Shown here piece after piece: positions 44,222 through 53,810 of a stretch of 64,000 nt of DNA (positions within the stretch are counted from its first letter, which is position 1; every line of letters begins with the position of its first letter). The notes below the pieces were generated by a model. It saw only the letters and a program-made list of their open reading frames with translations. It searched no databases and was not told where the DNA came from. The DNA comes from Acidobacteriota bacterium (GTDB taxonomy: Bacteria > Acidobacteriota > Terriglobia > Terriglobales > Acidobacteriaceae): positions 682,001-746,000 of the forward strand of contig JAFDVP010000007.1 in assembly GCA_018268895.1 (NCBI GenBank). The letters run 5' to 3'. Position numbers and translations under genes: made by a program.

Positions 44222-44492
44222 TGTTCGCAATGTGCTGAAGACAGGGATAAGCCGCAGCCTGGGTTCGTTGCAGGAGCCGGACCGGCTGGCGGCGGCCTGG
44301 GTGGTTGCGTGCGGCCGCGCGATGGCCGGCCGCGGCACCGTGATTGGCTACTCCGGCGGAGTCGTAGAGGTGGAGGTAGCCACCGGGGCCTGGCTGGAGC
44401 AGATGAAGTCGATGCGCGCAGAGCTGGCGGCGGAGCTGGCACGGATCGCCGGGGTGCCTGTAACCGGGATACACTTTGTAGTGAAGAGGTAA
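44214..44492 (+). CDS. DUF721/DciA-like protein
   Basis: 92 residues. The DUF721 pattern is visible: a short N-terminal helix (SVRNVLKTGISRSLGSLQ), the WVVACGRAMAGRGTVIGYS strand region and a C-terminal helix after ATGAWLEQMKSMRAELAAEL. DciA members help load the replicative helicase DnaB. The identification is by pattern only. The ATG at 44214 lies inside the last codons of the GT4 gene. gatC follows after nine bases. Confidence 0.75.
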   Translation: MDSVRNVLKTGISRSLGSLQEPDRLAAAWVVACGRAMAGRGTVIGYSGGVVEVEVATGAWLEQMKSMRAELAAELARIAGVPVTGIHFVVKR

Positions 44493-44501
44493 ACGGAACG
44501 C

Positions 44502-44819
44502 ATGAGCGGTGTATCGATTGAGGACGTGCGGCGTGTGGCCGAGCTGGCAAACCTGGAGCTGACGCCCGAGGAGGAGCCGCGCATGCAACGCGACCTGAAC
44601 TCCATTCTTGGACACATTGCGCAGTTGAATGAGTTGGATACGAGCGCGGTGGAGCCGATGGCGCAGGTTGGCGAGGTGCTGGGCGGGGAGGTGTTCTCCC
44701 ACGGTGAAACGCTGCGCCAGGATGTTGTGCGGCCCTCGGTTGACCGGGCTGCCGTAATGGCTGCTGCGCCGGAGACGGATGGACGGTTCTTCAAGGTGCC
44801 GAAGGTGATCGAACGCTAG
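44502..44819 (+). CDS. gatC: Asp-tRNA(Asn)/Glu-tRNA(Gln) amidotransferase subunit C
   Basis: 105 residues. GatC is a small helical subunit that wraps around GatA and holds it to GatB. Typical blocks are VSIEDVRRVAELANLELTPE, IAQLNELDTSAVEPM and RPSVDRAAVMAAAP. gatA follows after 36 bases on the same strand; gatB lies far away at 6.1-7.6 kb. Confidence 0.95.
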   Translation: MSGVSIEDVRRVAELANLELTPEEEPRMQRDLNSILGHIAQLNELDTSAVEPMAQVGEVLGGEVFSHGETLRQDVVRPSVDRAAVMAAAPETDGRFFKVPKVIER

Positions 44820-44855
44820 CGTTCCAGCGAAAGAAAAGGGCTTTTCAAAAGAGAG

Positions 44856-46310
44856 ATGAGTTTGACGGTAGAAGGTTTGACGATCGATGACGTGCGGTCG
44901 GCGGTGGCTGCGGGCAGGACGACCGCGGTAGCGCTGGCTGAGCAGCAGTATGCTCGGATTAAGTCCGGGGACACGAAGATTAACAGCTACCTGTCGTTGA
45001 GCAGGGAGCGCGCGCTGGAGCAGGCATCGAAGGTGGACGCGATGGCACAACGCGGCGATACGCTGCCTCCTCTTGCCGGTGTGCCAGTGGGGATCAAGGA
45101 CGTGCTGGCGATGCGCGGAGCGCCGGCGACAGCGGGCTCCCTGATCCTGAAGGGCTATCGTCCACCGTATGACGCCACGGCGGTTGCGAAGCTGGAGGCT
45201 GCGGGCGCGGTGCTGCTGGGCAAGATCAACTGCGATGAGTTTGCGATGGGCAGCTCGAACGAGAACTCGGCTTATGGGCCAGTGCTCAATCCAAGGGCGC
45301 TCGATCGCGTGCCCGGAGGCTCGAGCGGAGGCTCGGCTGCTGCGGTGGCTGCCGATTTTGCCGTTGCGACACTGGGGACCGATACAGGCGGCTCGATTCG
45401 GCAGCCTGCGGCGTTTTGCGGTGTGGTGGGTGTTCTGCCTACCTACGGGCGCGTAAGCCGGTATGGCTTGATCGCGTTTGCCTCGTCGCTCGATCGCGTG
45501 GGCCCGTTTACGAAGAACGTGAAGGACGCGGCGACGATGCTTGAGGTCTTGGCCGGGCACGACGCCATGGATGCAACGTCGTCCGCGCGCCCTGTCGCGA
45601 GCTATGTGAAGGAGCTGGAGCGGCCGGTTGAAGGTCTGCGTGTCGGTATTCCGGAGGAGTACTTCGGCGAAGGGCTGGACCTGGAGATCCGTGCCGCGAT
45701 CGAGAAGGTCCTGGATGGCCTGAAGGCGGCGGGCTGTGTGCTGAAGAAGGTGAGCCTGCCGCATACGAAGTATGCGATTCCAACGTACTACGTGATCGCG
45801 ACGGCGGAGGCGTCGTCGAACCTTTCGCGGTTCGATGGCGTGAGGTACGGTCTGCGCGATGCGGAGGCGAAGTCGCTGTCGGCGATGTTCCGCAAGACGC
45901 GCGATGCAGGCTTTGGCGCCGAGGTGAAGCGGAGGATCCTGCTGGGGACCTATGCGCTGAGCGCGGGCTACTACGACGCGTACTACAAGAAGGCGCAGCA
46001 GGTGAGGACGCTGCTGACGCGCGATTTTCTGAATGCGTTCGACGACGTGGATGTGCTGGTGGCCCCGGTCACTCCGACTCCGGCGTTCAAGCTGGGCGAG
46101 AAGACGGACGATCCGGTGAAGATGTACCTCGAGGACATCTACTCTGTGGCCGCGAGCCTGGCAGGAATCTGCGGAGTAAGCGTACCGTGCGGGACGACGA
46201 AGGCAGCGCTGCCGATCGGGGTGCAGGTGATGGGCAGGCACTTCGATGAGGGCACGATGCTGCGGGTGGCCGGCGCGGTGGAAAGCGGCCAGGAAAGCGT
46301 CCTTCGCTGA
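44856..46310 (+). CDS. gatA: Asp-tRNA(Asn)/Glu-tRNA(Gln) amidotransferase subunit A
   Basis: 484 residues, amidase-signature enzyme. It hydrolyses glutamine and delivers ammonia to GatB. The Ser-cisSer-Lys triad is visible: Lys in GVPVGIKDVLA, cis-Ser in GGSSGGSAAAVA and nucleophile Ser in TLGTDTGGSIRQPA. FAMGSSNENSAYGP and the C-terminal VPCGTTKAALPIGVQVMG are standard. It is co-directional with gatC and the preceding GT4/DciA genes, and ends about 190 bases before the Wza-like gene. Confidence 0.97.
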   Translation: MSLTVEGLTIDDVRSAVAAGRTTAVALAEQQYARIKSGDTKINSYLSLSRERALEQASKVDAMAQRGDTLPPLAGVPVGIKDVLAMRGAPATAGSLILKGYRPPYDATAVAKLEAAGAVLLGKINCDEFAMGSSNENSAYGPVLNPRALDRVPGGSSGGSAAAVAADFAVATLGTDTGGSIRQPAAFCGVVGVLPTYGRVSRYGLIAFASSLDRVGPFTKNVKDAATMLEVLAGHDAMDATSSARPVASYVKELERPVEGLRVGIPEEYFGEGLDLEIRAAIEKVLDGLKAAGCVLKKVSLPHTKYAIPTYYVIATAEASSNLSRFDGVRYGLRDAEAKSLSAMFRKTRDAGFGAEVKRRILLGTYALSAGYYDAYYKKAQQVRTLLTRDFLNAFDDVDVLVAPVTPTPAFKLGEKTDDPVKMYLEDIYSVAASLAGICGVSVPCGTTKAALPIGVQVMGRHFDEGTMLRVAGAVESGQESVLR

Positions 46311-46383
46311 CCTCTAGTTGGACTCTAAAAAGAGGTATCGCGGAAGCTGCCCCGGTGGCCTTTAAGCTGGCCTGTGAGGGGAC

Positions 46384-46399
46384 TTCCAGTATTCTGGAA
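46384..46399. promoter_or_regulatory. Palindrome upstream of the Wza-like gene
   Basis: ttccagtattctggaa has perfect 6-base arms around tatt and lies about 100 bases before the ATG at 46500, in the only gap between gatA and the export gene. Candidate operator. Confidence 0.4.
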
Positions 46400-46499
46400 T
46401 GAGTATTCTCCGTTCAAAAGAGGCACCGTTCGGTATCGACGGCGGTTGTTATCCGGACGAAAGGATCCAGTGAAGCTTGGAAGGTTGCGAGGTTAGCAG

Positions 46500-49253
46500 A
46501 TGCCGTACGGTTTCGTAAAGCGTTTTTTGGGCGGTGCGGTGTTGCTGTCCTGTGCAGCTGCAGCAGCACAATTGACGTCGCCAATACTGAATCAAGGATT
46601 AAACCCAAATTCAGGGCAGCAAAGTTCATGCAATCCGACCGACCCAAGCTGTTCTTCCTATAGCAATCCGATACGGACCCCCTCCATCGAACCGCAGAGC
46701 CAGACTCGTGGCGCCAATCTGAATACCCAGCAGACGTTAGACGAGCAGCTGCCAACGCAGACTCAACAGCAGCGCGTGCAGCTTCAAGAGACGAATCTCC
46801 CGCTTGATCCTCCAACAGAGTTTCAGCAGATGGTTGCAAATTCGACGGGCAAAATGCTGCCTATTTATGGAGCGAAGCTATTCAGGACTCTGCCGTCGAC
46901 TTTTGCTCCTGTGAATCAGGTGCCGGTTACGCCGGACTATATCATCGGGCCCAACGATGAGCTTCTGATTCAATCATGGGGCCAGGTCACGATGAACAAC
47001 CGCTTCGTGGTGGATCGTTCCGGCGGGATTTACATTCCACAAGTAGGAAACGTTCATGTGGCCGGTTTGCGATTTTCGGAGCTTCAACCGTTTCTGAAGT
47101 CGCAGATGGGCAGGATCTTTCGCAACTTCGATTTGAACGTCAACATGGGCCAGTTGCGTTCGATTCAGGTGTTCGTCGTTGGCCAGGCCCGTCGTCCCGG
47201 GACCTGGACTGTAAGTTCGTTGAGCACACTGGTGAACGCGATTTTCTCCACCGGAGGTCCGGCGCCACAAGGGAGTTTACGACACATCCAGCTTAAGCGT
47301 GGCAACCAGTTGATCGTAGATTTCGACCTGTATGACCTGATTCTGCACGGGGACAAATCGAAGGATGTGCCCCTTCTTCAAGGGGACGTTATCTATATTC
47401 CACCTGTTGGTCCGCAGGTGGCAATTGCGGGAAGCGTCAATACTCCTGCCATTTACGAGCTCAAATCAAACGATACAGTCAGCGTCAGTGTCGCTTTGGA
47501 CATGGCTGCCGGCCTGACTAGTGTTGCTTCAGGCGACACTGCGCGGTTGGAACGAGTGGACGAGCGTCGAATGCGGAGCATGACGGAGGTTTCCCTGGAA
47601 CGAGAGGGGAAAACGGTTCGTCTGCGGGATGGTGACCTGCTTGAAGTCATTGCACTGGCAGGTCAATACAAGGACGCAGTAACTTTGCGCGGAAATGTTG
47701 CCAATCCGGGACGGTATGCCTGGAAGCAGGGGATGCGTGTACGAGATCTCCTGCCAAACAAGGAAGCATTGATAACGCGAGACTATTGGTTGAAGCGTAG
47801 TCAACTCGGTCAGTCGTCGATGACGTATGTACCAACATGCCTGCCGACGTCGCCATTCGGTATTCCCGGACTACGGTATGGCATTCCTGTAGGAGATGAG
47901 GGAGACGATCCATATTGGCGCTATTCTTCTGTGAGAAATCCGGGCGCGACAAGTCTTCTTGGTCTTCCGATGACGGATACGAACGTTGTCAGGCCAAGCG
48001 TTGACGATCGCACGACAAACGCTTTAGCGAACAATGATGCTGCAGCCGCTGGGGCGGTAGGTACGGATGGCGGTTTGGATTGCGGGCGCCAGCCATCTTT
48101 TCAAGGGTATGTTCCATTCTCGCCTAGCGATATGACACCGGGGGGACAGCAGTTGTCGTCGCCGCAAGTGCCTTCGCAGCAGGCGACGAGCGCGAATCGA
48201 GTGGGTTCCGCAAACGCAAGTGTAGGTGTGACTACTACCAATGCTTCTGCCGGTCAATTTTTGCCTAAGAATGATGTAAAGCTCATCGAGCCGGACATCA
48301 ATTGGTCGTATGCAGTTATTGAAAGGCAGAGCAAAGAAAATCTAACGACATCCCTTCTTTCATTCAATCTCGGAAAGGTTGTACTTGGAGGAGATGATTC
48401 GGAGAACCTCGCACTGCTTCCAGGCGATGTGGTAACGATCTTTTCAAAAGCAGATCTTCGTGTTCCTCAGCAGCAGCAAACTCGTTTTGTCCGTCTCGAG
48501 GGCGAGTTTATGTCCTCCGGCATCTACAGTGTGAAGCCTGGCGAAACCCTTCGGCAACTGGTTCAACGTGCGGGCGGCCTTTCGCCGGAGGCCTACTTGT
48601 ATGGGGCGGAGTTTACTCGGGAGTCGACTCGCCGTGTGCAGCAGTTGCAGTTGAACGAATACGTGGACCAGATAGCCCTGCAGGTAAGTACCAATGCGCA
48701 AAACAGCGCGAGTCGCGCGATCAGTTCTACAGATGCTACTGCGCTTGCCGCACAACAATCCCAGGCACAAAATATTGTTGCGAATTTGCGCAATGCTCGA
48801 GCGACGGGGCGCATTGTGCTTGGATTGACCCCAGACGCGCATGATATCTCCCAACTCCCGGATCTTCCGCTGGAAGATGGAGATAAGTTTGTGGTGCCAC
48901 GCGTTCCTTCGACGGTGAGCGTTGATGGAGCGGTCTACAACCAGAATTCATTCATCTATGACCCGCATTTGCGTCTGGGAGACTATGTGCAGCAGGCCGG
49001 CGGTGCCAATCGCGATGCAGATAAAAATCGCGCTTTCGTTATTCGCGCAGGAGGGTCGGTTATTAGTAAACAATACAGTTCATCCCTGCGCGGACACGGG
49101 TTCGATTCAGTGAGGCTGTATCCAGGAGATACGGTCGTTATCCCGCTAAATCTCGACAAGGGCAAAACTCTACGAACGGTTGTAGACATTGCGCAGATCG
49201 TCGGTCAGTTTGGTATCGCTGTGGCTGCAATGAATACTGTTTTGGGACGATAA
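46500..49253 (+). CDS. Large Wza-like polysaccharide export protein with several SLBB domains
   Basis: 917 residues, against about 380 for E. coli Wza. Signal peptide (LGGAVLLSCAAAAA; LLSC could be a lipobox). After a Gln/Pro/Ser-rich linker (about 30-110) the poly_export domain begins with PDYIIGPNDELLIQSWGQV and covers about 140-225. SLBB-like beta-grasp units follow: QVFVVGQARRPGTWTVSSLS, VAIAGSVNTPAIYELKSND, VTLRGNVANPGRYAWKQGM, VRLEGEFMSSGIYSVKPGE and VSVDGAVYNQNSFIYD. It should form the outer-membrane channel for the polymer. Composition is AT-richer than gatA. Confidence 0.9.
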   Translation: MPYGFVKRFLGGAVLLSCAAAAAQLTSPILNQGLNPNSGQQSSCNPTDPSCSSYSNPIRTPSIEPQSQTRGANLNTQQTLDEQLPTQTQQQRVQLQETNLPLDPPTEFQQMVANSTGKMLPIYGAKLFRTLPSTFAPVNQVPVTPDYIIGPNDELLIQSWGQVTMNNRFVVDRSGGIYIPQVGNVHVAGLRFSELQPFLKSQMGRIFRNFDLNVNMGQLRSIQVFVVGQARRPGTWTVSSLSTLVNAIFSTGGPAPQGSLRHIQLKRGNQLIVDFDLYDLILHGDKSKDVPLLQGDVIYIPPVGPQVAIAGSVNTPAIYELKSNDTVSVSVALDMAAGLTSVASGDTARLERVDERRMRSMTEVSLEREGKTVRLRDGDLLEVIALAGQYKDAVTLRGNVANPGRYAWKQGMRVRDLLPNKEALITRDYWLKRSQLGQSSMTYVPTCLPTSPFGIPGLRYGIPVGDEGDDPYWRYSSVRNPGATSLLGLPMTDTNVVRPSVDDRTTNALANNDAAAAGAVGTDGGLDCGRQPSFQGYVPFSPSDMTPGGQQLSSPQVPSQQATSANRVGSANASVGVTTTNASAGQFLPKNDVKLIEPDINWSYAVIERQSKENLTTSLLSFNLGKVVLGGDDSENLALLPGDVVTIFSKADLRVPQQQQTRFVRLEGEFMSSGIYSVKPGETLRQLVQRAGGLSPEAYLYGAEFTRESTRRVQQLQLNEYVDQIALQVSTNAQNSASRAISSTDATALAAQQSQAQNIVANLRNARATGRIVLGLTPDAHDISQLPDLPLEDGDKFVVPRVPSTVSVDGAVYNQNSFIYDPHLRLGDYVQQAGGANRDADKNRAFVIRAGGSVISKQYSSSLRGHGFDSVRLYPGDTVVIPLNLDKGKTLRTVVDIAQIVGQFGIAVAAMNTVLGR

Positions 49254-49311
49254 AGTCCAGGCATACAAAAACCGGGATTGCTGCTTAACGGCAGATTTTG
49301 CAGAAGTCCGT

Positions 49312-50724
49312 TCAGCCTGGCATTCCGATTTCAGGCATTGGCGCATCGCTGGAGCTTCCCTTCATTTTCTTTGGGCCATGAAGGAATCCGTATATCCCCA
49401 CATACCCATGTGCGATTACATAGCAAAAGCTGGAAGCAAATGTGAAGAACACGGCATCCTTTGTTGTATGGACACCGATCAGTAGGATGTAGGAAACCTG
49501 AACGATAAGCAGAAGCGCGATCTCGAGGATTGTGCCGCTCCAAAATATCCATTTTCTGGCCCGATTCATGATCCAGGCTATGCCTGCCACATAGTTGATG
49601 CAGGAAGCTAAAACGACCCATCCCATTAGATCCCTTAGGTCTTCGTATTTGGGGCCGAGCAGCCAGAGAAATGGAGTAGGGTAGACAAACGCAAGCAATG
49701 TTATCGAGGCGCAGAAGAGCACACCCAAAATCAAGAAGCCGCAATAGTATTTAGCAAGACGAGTCCTGTTTATTTGTGCAATATACGGTTCAATGAGGAC
49801 GACATTGAACGTCATTAGGATCGAGAACATCTGTCCGAGTTTGCTAAGCGCTGTGACTTGCGCGATCGACACAGTGCTTCCGAAGAAGCTGATCAGAAAA
49901 AGAGAAATTTGTCCCTGGAAAGCGGCAAAAATAATTGCCGGCATAACTGGCATTGCATAGTGAATGATTTCGCGTTCCGCGGAAGCGTCGTTTTGCTGAG
50001 GCCAGTCAATGTACTTCTGGCTTTGTTTCCCTAAAATGAGACCGTTCACCGCGATATTCAGCGCATTCATGCAGGACGCAGTCGAGGCGTTGAGGGCACC
50101 GAGAACCCAGCAGACCAGATATGCGACGAGCCTTGCCGTGCCAACGAGAGTTTGAGGCAGGTAGAGGTCGCCTAAGCGGCGAAAGATTAGAAGCGGTGGA
50201 GAAAAACAAGCCATGCTTCCGCTGGAATACAGCGCCAGGAGGATTGATGCTACAAGCACGATCTCAAGACGCCAGTCCCAGTGATGCGGGTGTGCCATGG
50301 CAGAAAACGCGATGACAGTTGCTGGAGCAAGCGCCAGGAAGGTTTTGTTGCGTAAATGTTTCGCAGACCGTACGTATCTGCCAAGCAGAGCGCGGTCGTC
50401 TCGGCGGTCACCGATAAGGGGGATGATTGTGCTTGAAATGCCCAGGTCCATGAGCGTAGTCATGGTCGCTTGGACTCCAGTGGTCAATCCGAATTGCGCC
50501 AGTGCTTCAACGCTCATCCAGCGAATGAGCAGAAGTCCTGTAATGATTTGAATTGCTTGCAGCACCCCTTGACCAAGGAAGAATCTGGCGGCCAATCCCG
50601 CTGCACGCCGTGCCCTCGCCATCCTTTTTATTGATGCGGTGGGAAGACCTGAAACTGATGTATCGTTTCCGTCTGTAGGGTGCGACTCGGTTTGTTCGAT
50701 GATGTGCCTGGATTTTGGGTCCAT
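49312..50724 (-). CDS. Polysaccharide flippase, Wzx-like (MATE/MOP superfamily)
   Basis: 470 residues with about 12 membrane helices. The first begins at FFLGQGVLQAIQIITGLLLI, typical of RfbX/Wzx and oligosaccharide-flippase proteins. It would move the lipid-linked repeat unit across the inner membrane. ATG 50724 is preferred: it follows the GT11 stop by four bases with AGG close before it, whereas the longer frame overlaps that gene by 50 bases. It is convergent with the Wza-like gene. Confidence 0.85.
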   Translation of the reverse strand: MDPKSRHIIEQTESHPTDGNDTSVSGLPTASIKRMARARRAAGLAARFFLGQGVLQAIQIITGLLLIRWMSVEALAQFGLTTGVQATMTTLMDLGISSTIIPLIGDRRDDRALLGRYVRSAKHLRNKTFLALAPATVIAFSAMAHPHHWDWRLEIVLVASILLALYSSGSMACFSPPLLIFRRLGDLYLPQTLVGTARLVAYLVCWVLGALNASTASCMNALNIAVNGLILGKQSQKYIDWPQQNDASAEREIIHYAMPVMPAIIFAAFQGQISLFLISFFGSTVSIAQVTALSKLGQMFSILMTFNVVLIEPYIAQINRTRLAKYYCGFLILGVLFCASITLLAFVYPTPFLWLLGPKYEDLRDLMGWVVLASCINYVAGIAWIMNRARKWIFWSGTILEIALLLIVQVSYILLIGVHTTKDAVFFTFASSFCYVIAHGYVGIYGFLHGPKKMKGSSSDAPMPEIGMPG

Positions 50725-50728
50725 AAGC

Positions 50729-51670
50729 CTATTCGGAGGACAATTGACGGTTGCAAAGTTCGCTCTCGTTATCTGCAAGGACCCAACCGGCGGGTAACAA
50801 CTCCGACAGGGAGTGATTGCTGTGAAGGTGCCAATAGCGCGGTGAGTAAACTGTCTTGTCTCGCCGGGGGTTCAACCAGGCACCCCACCATGAGAAAGAA
50901 CTGTTGGCAATAATATGGTCGCGGCAGGAGGACATCAATCGAAGATCTTCATGGGCGGTAGATGAGTCGTTGTGGTGTACAAACACGATTGGTTCGTTCG
51001 CCGGTAGAGACTTCTTTGCAAAGTCGATATCGTCCGAGAATACGAAAAATTTAGGGTTCATCACCCGCTCTTTAAAGTACTGTATTGCGCAGTTGTAATA
51101 GTCGACAGATAAGGTTGCGAATCCATCCGTTCCAAGAACGTAATCTCCTCGGCGCATATGGAGAGAAATAGGATGTTCTGCGGCTTGGATTTGCCCAAGA
51201 ACACGCAAATCCTCTCCTGAGGGAGACATTTGCAGTGTCAATTCAGACCTTAACTCGTCCTCGACTTCGTCGGCAAAACGATAGGCCTGCCAATAGCCTA
51301 CGAGATAGATCGTCTGCGTGTCCTTTTCAAACTCGAAATCAGAAAGGAACTTGTAGCGTTGATCTACCGCTTCGACCACGATCTGCGTGCGCGAGAAATG
51401 CCGAAGCGCGCTCCCTGCCAACCGTAGTCGCGGCTTGGGCGATAACATGATCCGTTCCGTTGTTGTGAGCGGGTGGTAAGGGGACGTAATCGAATATTGA
51501 TTCAGCAGAAATGGCCTGGGGTAGCCATTCGCATTGGCTCCTCGCGGATCGAGGGCCAATTTCATGTTCGCACCATAATGTCTTGCGAAGTACTTCCCCG
51601 CTGCGTATTGAAACAGTTGATTGCCCAGGCCGCTGATTTGTCTTACGACGATTTGCACAACAACTCCCAT
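50729..51670 (-). CDS. Glycosyltransferase family 11, alpha-1,2-fucosyltransferase-like
   Basis: 313 residues. GT11 blocks are visible: GLGNQLFQYAAGKYFA near the N-terminus, the donor-binding motif HMRRGDYV (family HxRRxDY) in the middle and ANSSFSWWGAWLN near the C-terminus. The family transfers L-fucose from GDP-fucose; some members use other sugars. No GDP-fucose synthesis genes are in this window. AGGGAC before ATG 51670 sets the start. It is divergent from the first GT2 gene. Confidence 0.88.
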   Translation of the reverse strand: MGVVVQIVVRQISGLGNQLFQYAAGKYFARHYGANMKLALDPRGANANGYPRPFLLNQYSITSPYHPLTTTERIMLSPKPRLRLAGSALRHFSRTQIVVEAVDQRYKFLSDFEFEKDTQTIYLVGYWQAYRFADEVEDELRSELTLQMSPSGEDLRVLGQIQAAEHPISLHMRRGDYVLGTDGFATLSVDYYNCAIQYFKERVMNPKFFVFSDDIDFAKKSLPANEPIVFVHHNDSSTAHEDLRLMSSCRDHIIANSSFSWWGAWLNPRRDKTVYSPRYWHLHSNHSLSELLPAGWVLADNESELCNRQLSSE

Positions 51671-51867
51671 GAATGTCCCTGACGGTTTCCGCCAGATGAA
51701 AAGAGCGGCAGAGACGAAGTGGATTTGACTTGGCAAATACGAAGAGCCAACAGTCGAAGTTGCTGCCGGATGCCGATTGCCTGTAGAAAAAACTGGATGG
51801 GCCGCTTCTCCTTGGCCGGTCCGGTGACAGAACCCACAACTATTCTAATTTGTTACACTGCGACAGT

Positions 51868-52893
51868 ATGGATATTTATCCGCAATCGGAGGATCAGCGG
51901 CCGGGATTCGCTGTTTTCCCGATTGGCATTGTGATTCCCACGTACAACCGATCCGACACGATCCTGATGTGCCTGGAGCATCTGGAGCGGCAAACATGGG
52001 CCGATTTCGAGGTGATCATCGTTGATGACGGTTCCACCGATTCGACGCCGAAGCTGCTTGAACGCTACCTCGATTCAACTCGCTTACATGTCCGCTATAT
52101 TCGGCAGGAGAATGCCGGTGCCGCCCGCGCGCGCAACGTTGCGGCTTCGGTAATGCAAGCTCCTGTGTGCCTGATGATTGGCGATGATATCTTTGCCTCT
52201 CCGGATCTTGTTCGTACCCATCTCACTCTCCATCAGCAGAGACCAGAATTGAATATAGCTTGTCTGGGATTGACGCAATGGAGCGAATCCGGTCAGCTGG
52301 TGACTAAGTTTATGCGTTGGCTCGACGAGAGCGGGAACCAATTTGCATATGGCGATCTGCTACGCGGAACGCGCGCTGACTGGAGGCATTTTTATACAAG
52401 CAACCTTTCAGTGAAGACAGAATTCCTGCGACAGAATCCATTCAACGAGGGTTTTTCCAAGTATGGAATGGAAGACATTGAGCTCGGATATCGCATGCAA
52501 ATTCAGCATGGGCTTGAAATTGCATTTCTCCCAAAAGCTCTGGCACATCATTTGCACCCGACATCGTTCAGGCGAGCATGTAGCAGACAAGTATTGGTAG
52601 GGAAATCGAATCGGCTGTTCCACGACATGTGGCCGGAATGTATGCCAAAATCCACTTCGCCTCTCAGGCGAACCTTCCGCAGATTTATATCCCACAATGA
52701 GTGGTTAATATCCCCGCTTACATCTGCCGCAGATGTTCTTACGAGAATCTGGTGTCCTAATCCGCTTATGTATGCCGCGCTTTCAGCAAATTACTCGGTT
52801 GGATATGAGAACAGCCCATATCGGTCTTTGCGTACGGGCGTTCCATCGGACGTGGATCATGCAGCATCTTCCCGCAAGAGCGCTTCGCAATGA
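51868..52893 (+). CDS. Glycosyltransferase family 2
   Basis: 341 residues, GT-A fold. The N-terminus has the donor site IVIPTYNRSDTILMCLEHL and VDDGSTDSTPKLLERY; MIGDDIFASPD carries the DxD-like metal site and GMEDIELGYRM the catalytic acid region. It acts in the cytoplasm on the lipid-linked repeat; sugar unknown. The frame also opens six codons earlier. Its stop overlaps the start of the next GT2 gene (ATGA). Confidence 0.88.
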   Translation: MDIYPQSEDQRPGFAVFPIGIVIPTYNRSDTILMCLEHLERQTWADFEVIIVDDGSTDSTPKLLERYLDSTRLHVRYIRQENAGAARARNVAASVMQAPVCLMIGDDIFASPDLVRTHLTLHQQRPELNIACLGLTQWSESGQLVTKFMRWLDESGNQFAYGDLLRGTRADWRHFYTSNLSVKTEFLRQNPFNEGFSKYGMEDIELGYRMQIQHGLEIAFLPKALAHHLHPTSFRRACSRQVLVGKSNRLFHDMWPECMPKSTSPLRRTFRRFISHNEWLISPLTSAADVLTRIWCPNPLMYAALSANYSVGYENSPYRSLRTGVPSDVDHAASSRKSASQ

Positions 52894-53783
52894 ATCTGCC
52901 GAGCACTGCGCGGCCGAGTACTTGTGCTATCGTTGTTAGTTTTTACCCAGGGCCTCATATCGTTCAAAATGTCGCGGCGTTGCTCCAGCAGGTGGAGAGG
53001 GTGTTTGTCATTGACAATGGATCCGTCGGCAATTCACTTGAGCATTTACACGCGCTCCGAGGCATGCCGCTATGCCATGTTCATCTTCTCGGAGAAAACC
53101 TCGGTATTGCAGCGGCGATGAATCAAGGCGTTAAATTGGCAGTCGATGGCGGATTCAAATCGATTTTTACTTTCGATCAGGATTCTTCAATTACACCGGG
53201 GTTTGTGGTCAAGATGCTGGCGGAGTATGATGACGCCTGTCGCAAGCACAAGAAAGTCGGCTTGGTTTTTCCGCAATACTTCGATTCGAGAAGCGGCATG
53301 CATCTGCGCACCGTCCTTGATAAGAATGGCGACCCTTATACAGCCATGACTTCGGGGAACTTGGTTCTGACAGAAGTGTTTCAAGAGTGTGGAGGTTTTG
53401 AGGAAGCATTCTTCATGGATTATGTGGACCATGAGTTCTGTCTAAGATTGAGGAATCATGGATACAGTATTGTTGAGTGCGCCAACGCAATTTTGCTGCA
53501 TTCGCTCGGCAACTTGCGTACCTATAAAATCGTTGGATTGGAATTTGGTTGCACACACCACAATGCAGGACGGCGATATTACATCACCAGGAATCGCATT
53601 TACATCTATCGCAAGTTCCTGCACAGTAACTGGGGCTGGTGCAAACACGATATCCTATCGTCAATTCAAGAATTGGTGAAGCTCGTCATATTTGAAGAGC
53701 AGAAGGTGGCAAAGCTTCGCAATATATGGCGGGGCATTCGAGATGGAATATCAGGGCGAATGGGGAAGACAGTCAACCTGTAA
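52890..53783 (+). CDS. Glycosyltransferase family 2, rhamnosyltransferase-like
   Basis: 297 residues. It resembles dTDP-rhamnose-dependent rhamnosyltransferases: AIVVSFYPG, VFVIDNGSVGNSLEHL, LGENLGIAAAMNQGVKLA, FTFDQDSSITPGF (metal site) and FFMDYVDHEFCLRLRNHGY. With rfbABCD in the same locus, rhamnose is a likely donor (inference). It overlaps the preceding GT2 gene by four bases. Composition is AT-rich compared with the housekeeping genes. Confidence 0.87.
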   Translation: MNLPSTARPSTCAIVVSFYPGPHIVQNVAALLQQVERVFVIDNGSVGNSLEHLHALRGMPLCHVHLLGENLGIAAAMNQGVKLAVDGGFKSIFTFDQDSSITPGFVVKMLAEYDDACRKHKKVGLVFPQYFDSRSGMHLRTVLDKNGDPYTAMTSGNLVLTEVFQECGGFEEAFFMDYVDHEFCLRLRNHGYSIVECANAILLHSLGNLRTYKIVGLEFGCTHHNAGRRYYITRNRIYIYRKFLHSNWGWCKHDILSSIQELVKLVIFEEQKVAKLRNIWRGIRDGISGRMGKTVNL

Positions 53784-53810
53784 TCATCTTTAGCTGATGG
53801 ATGAGAGTAA

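Noticed and set aside
44148..46241. 697-residue open frame on the minus strand
   Set aside because: Antisense to gatA and gatC, with a random Arg/His/Leu-rich translation and no motif.
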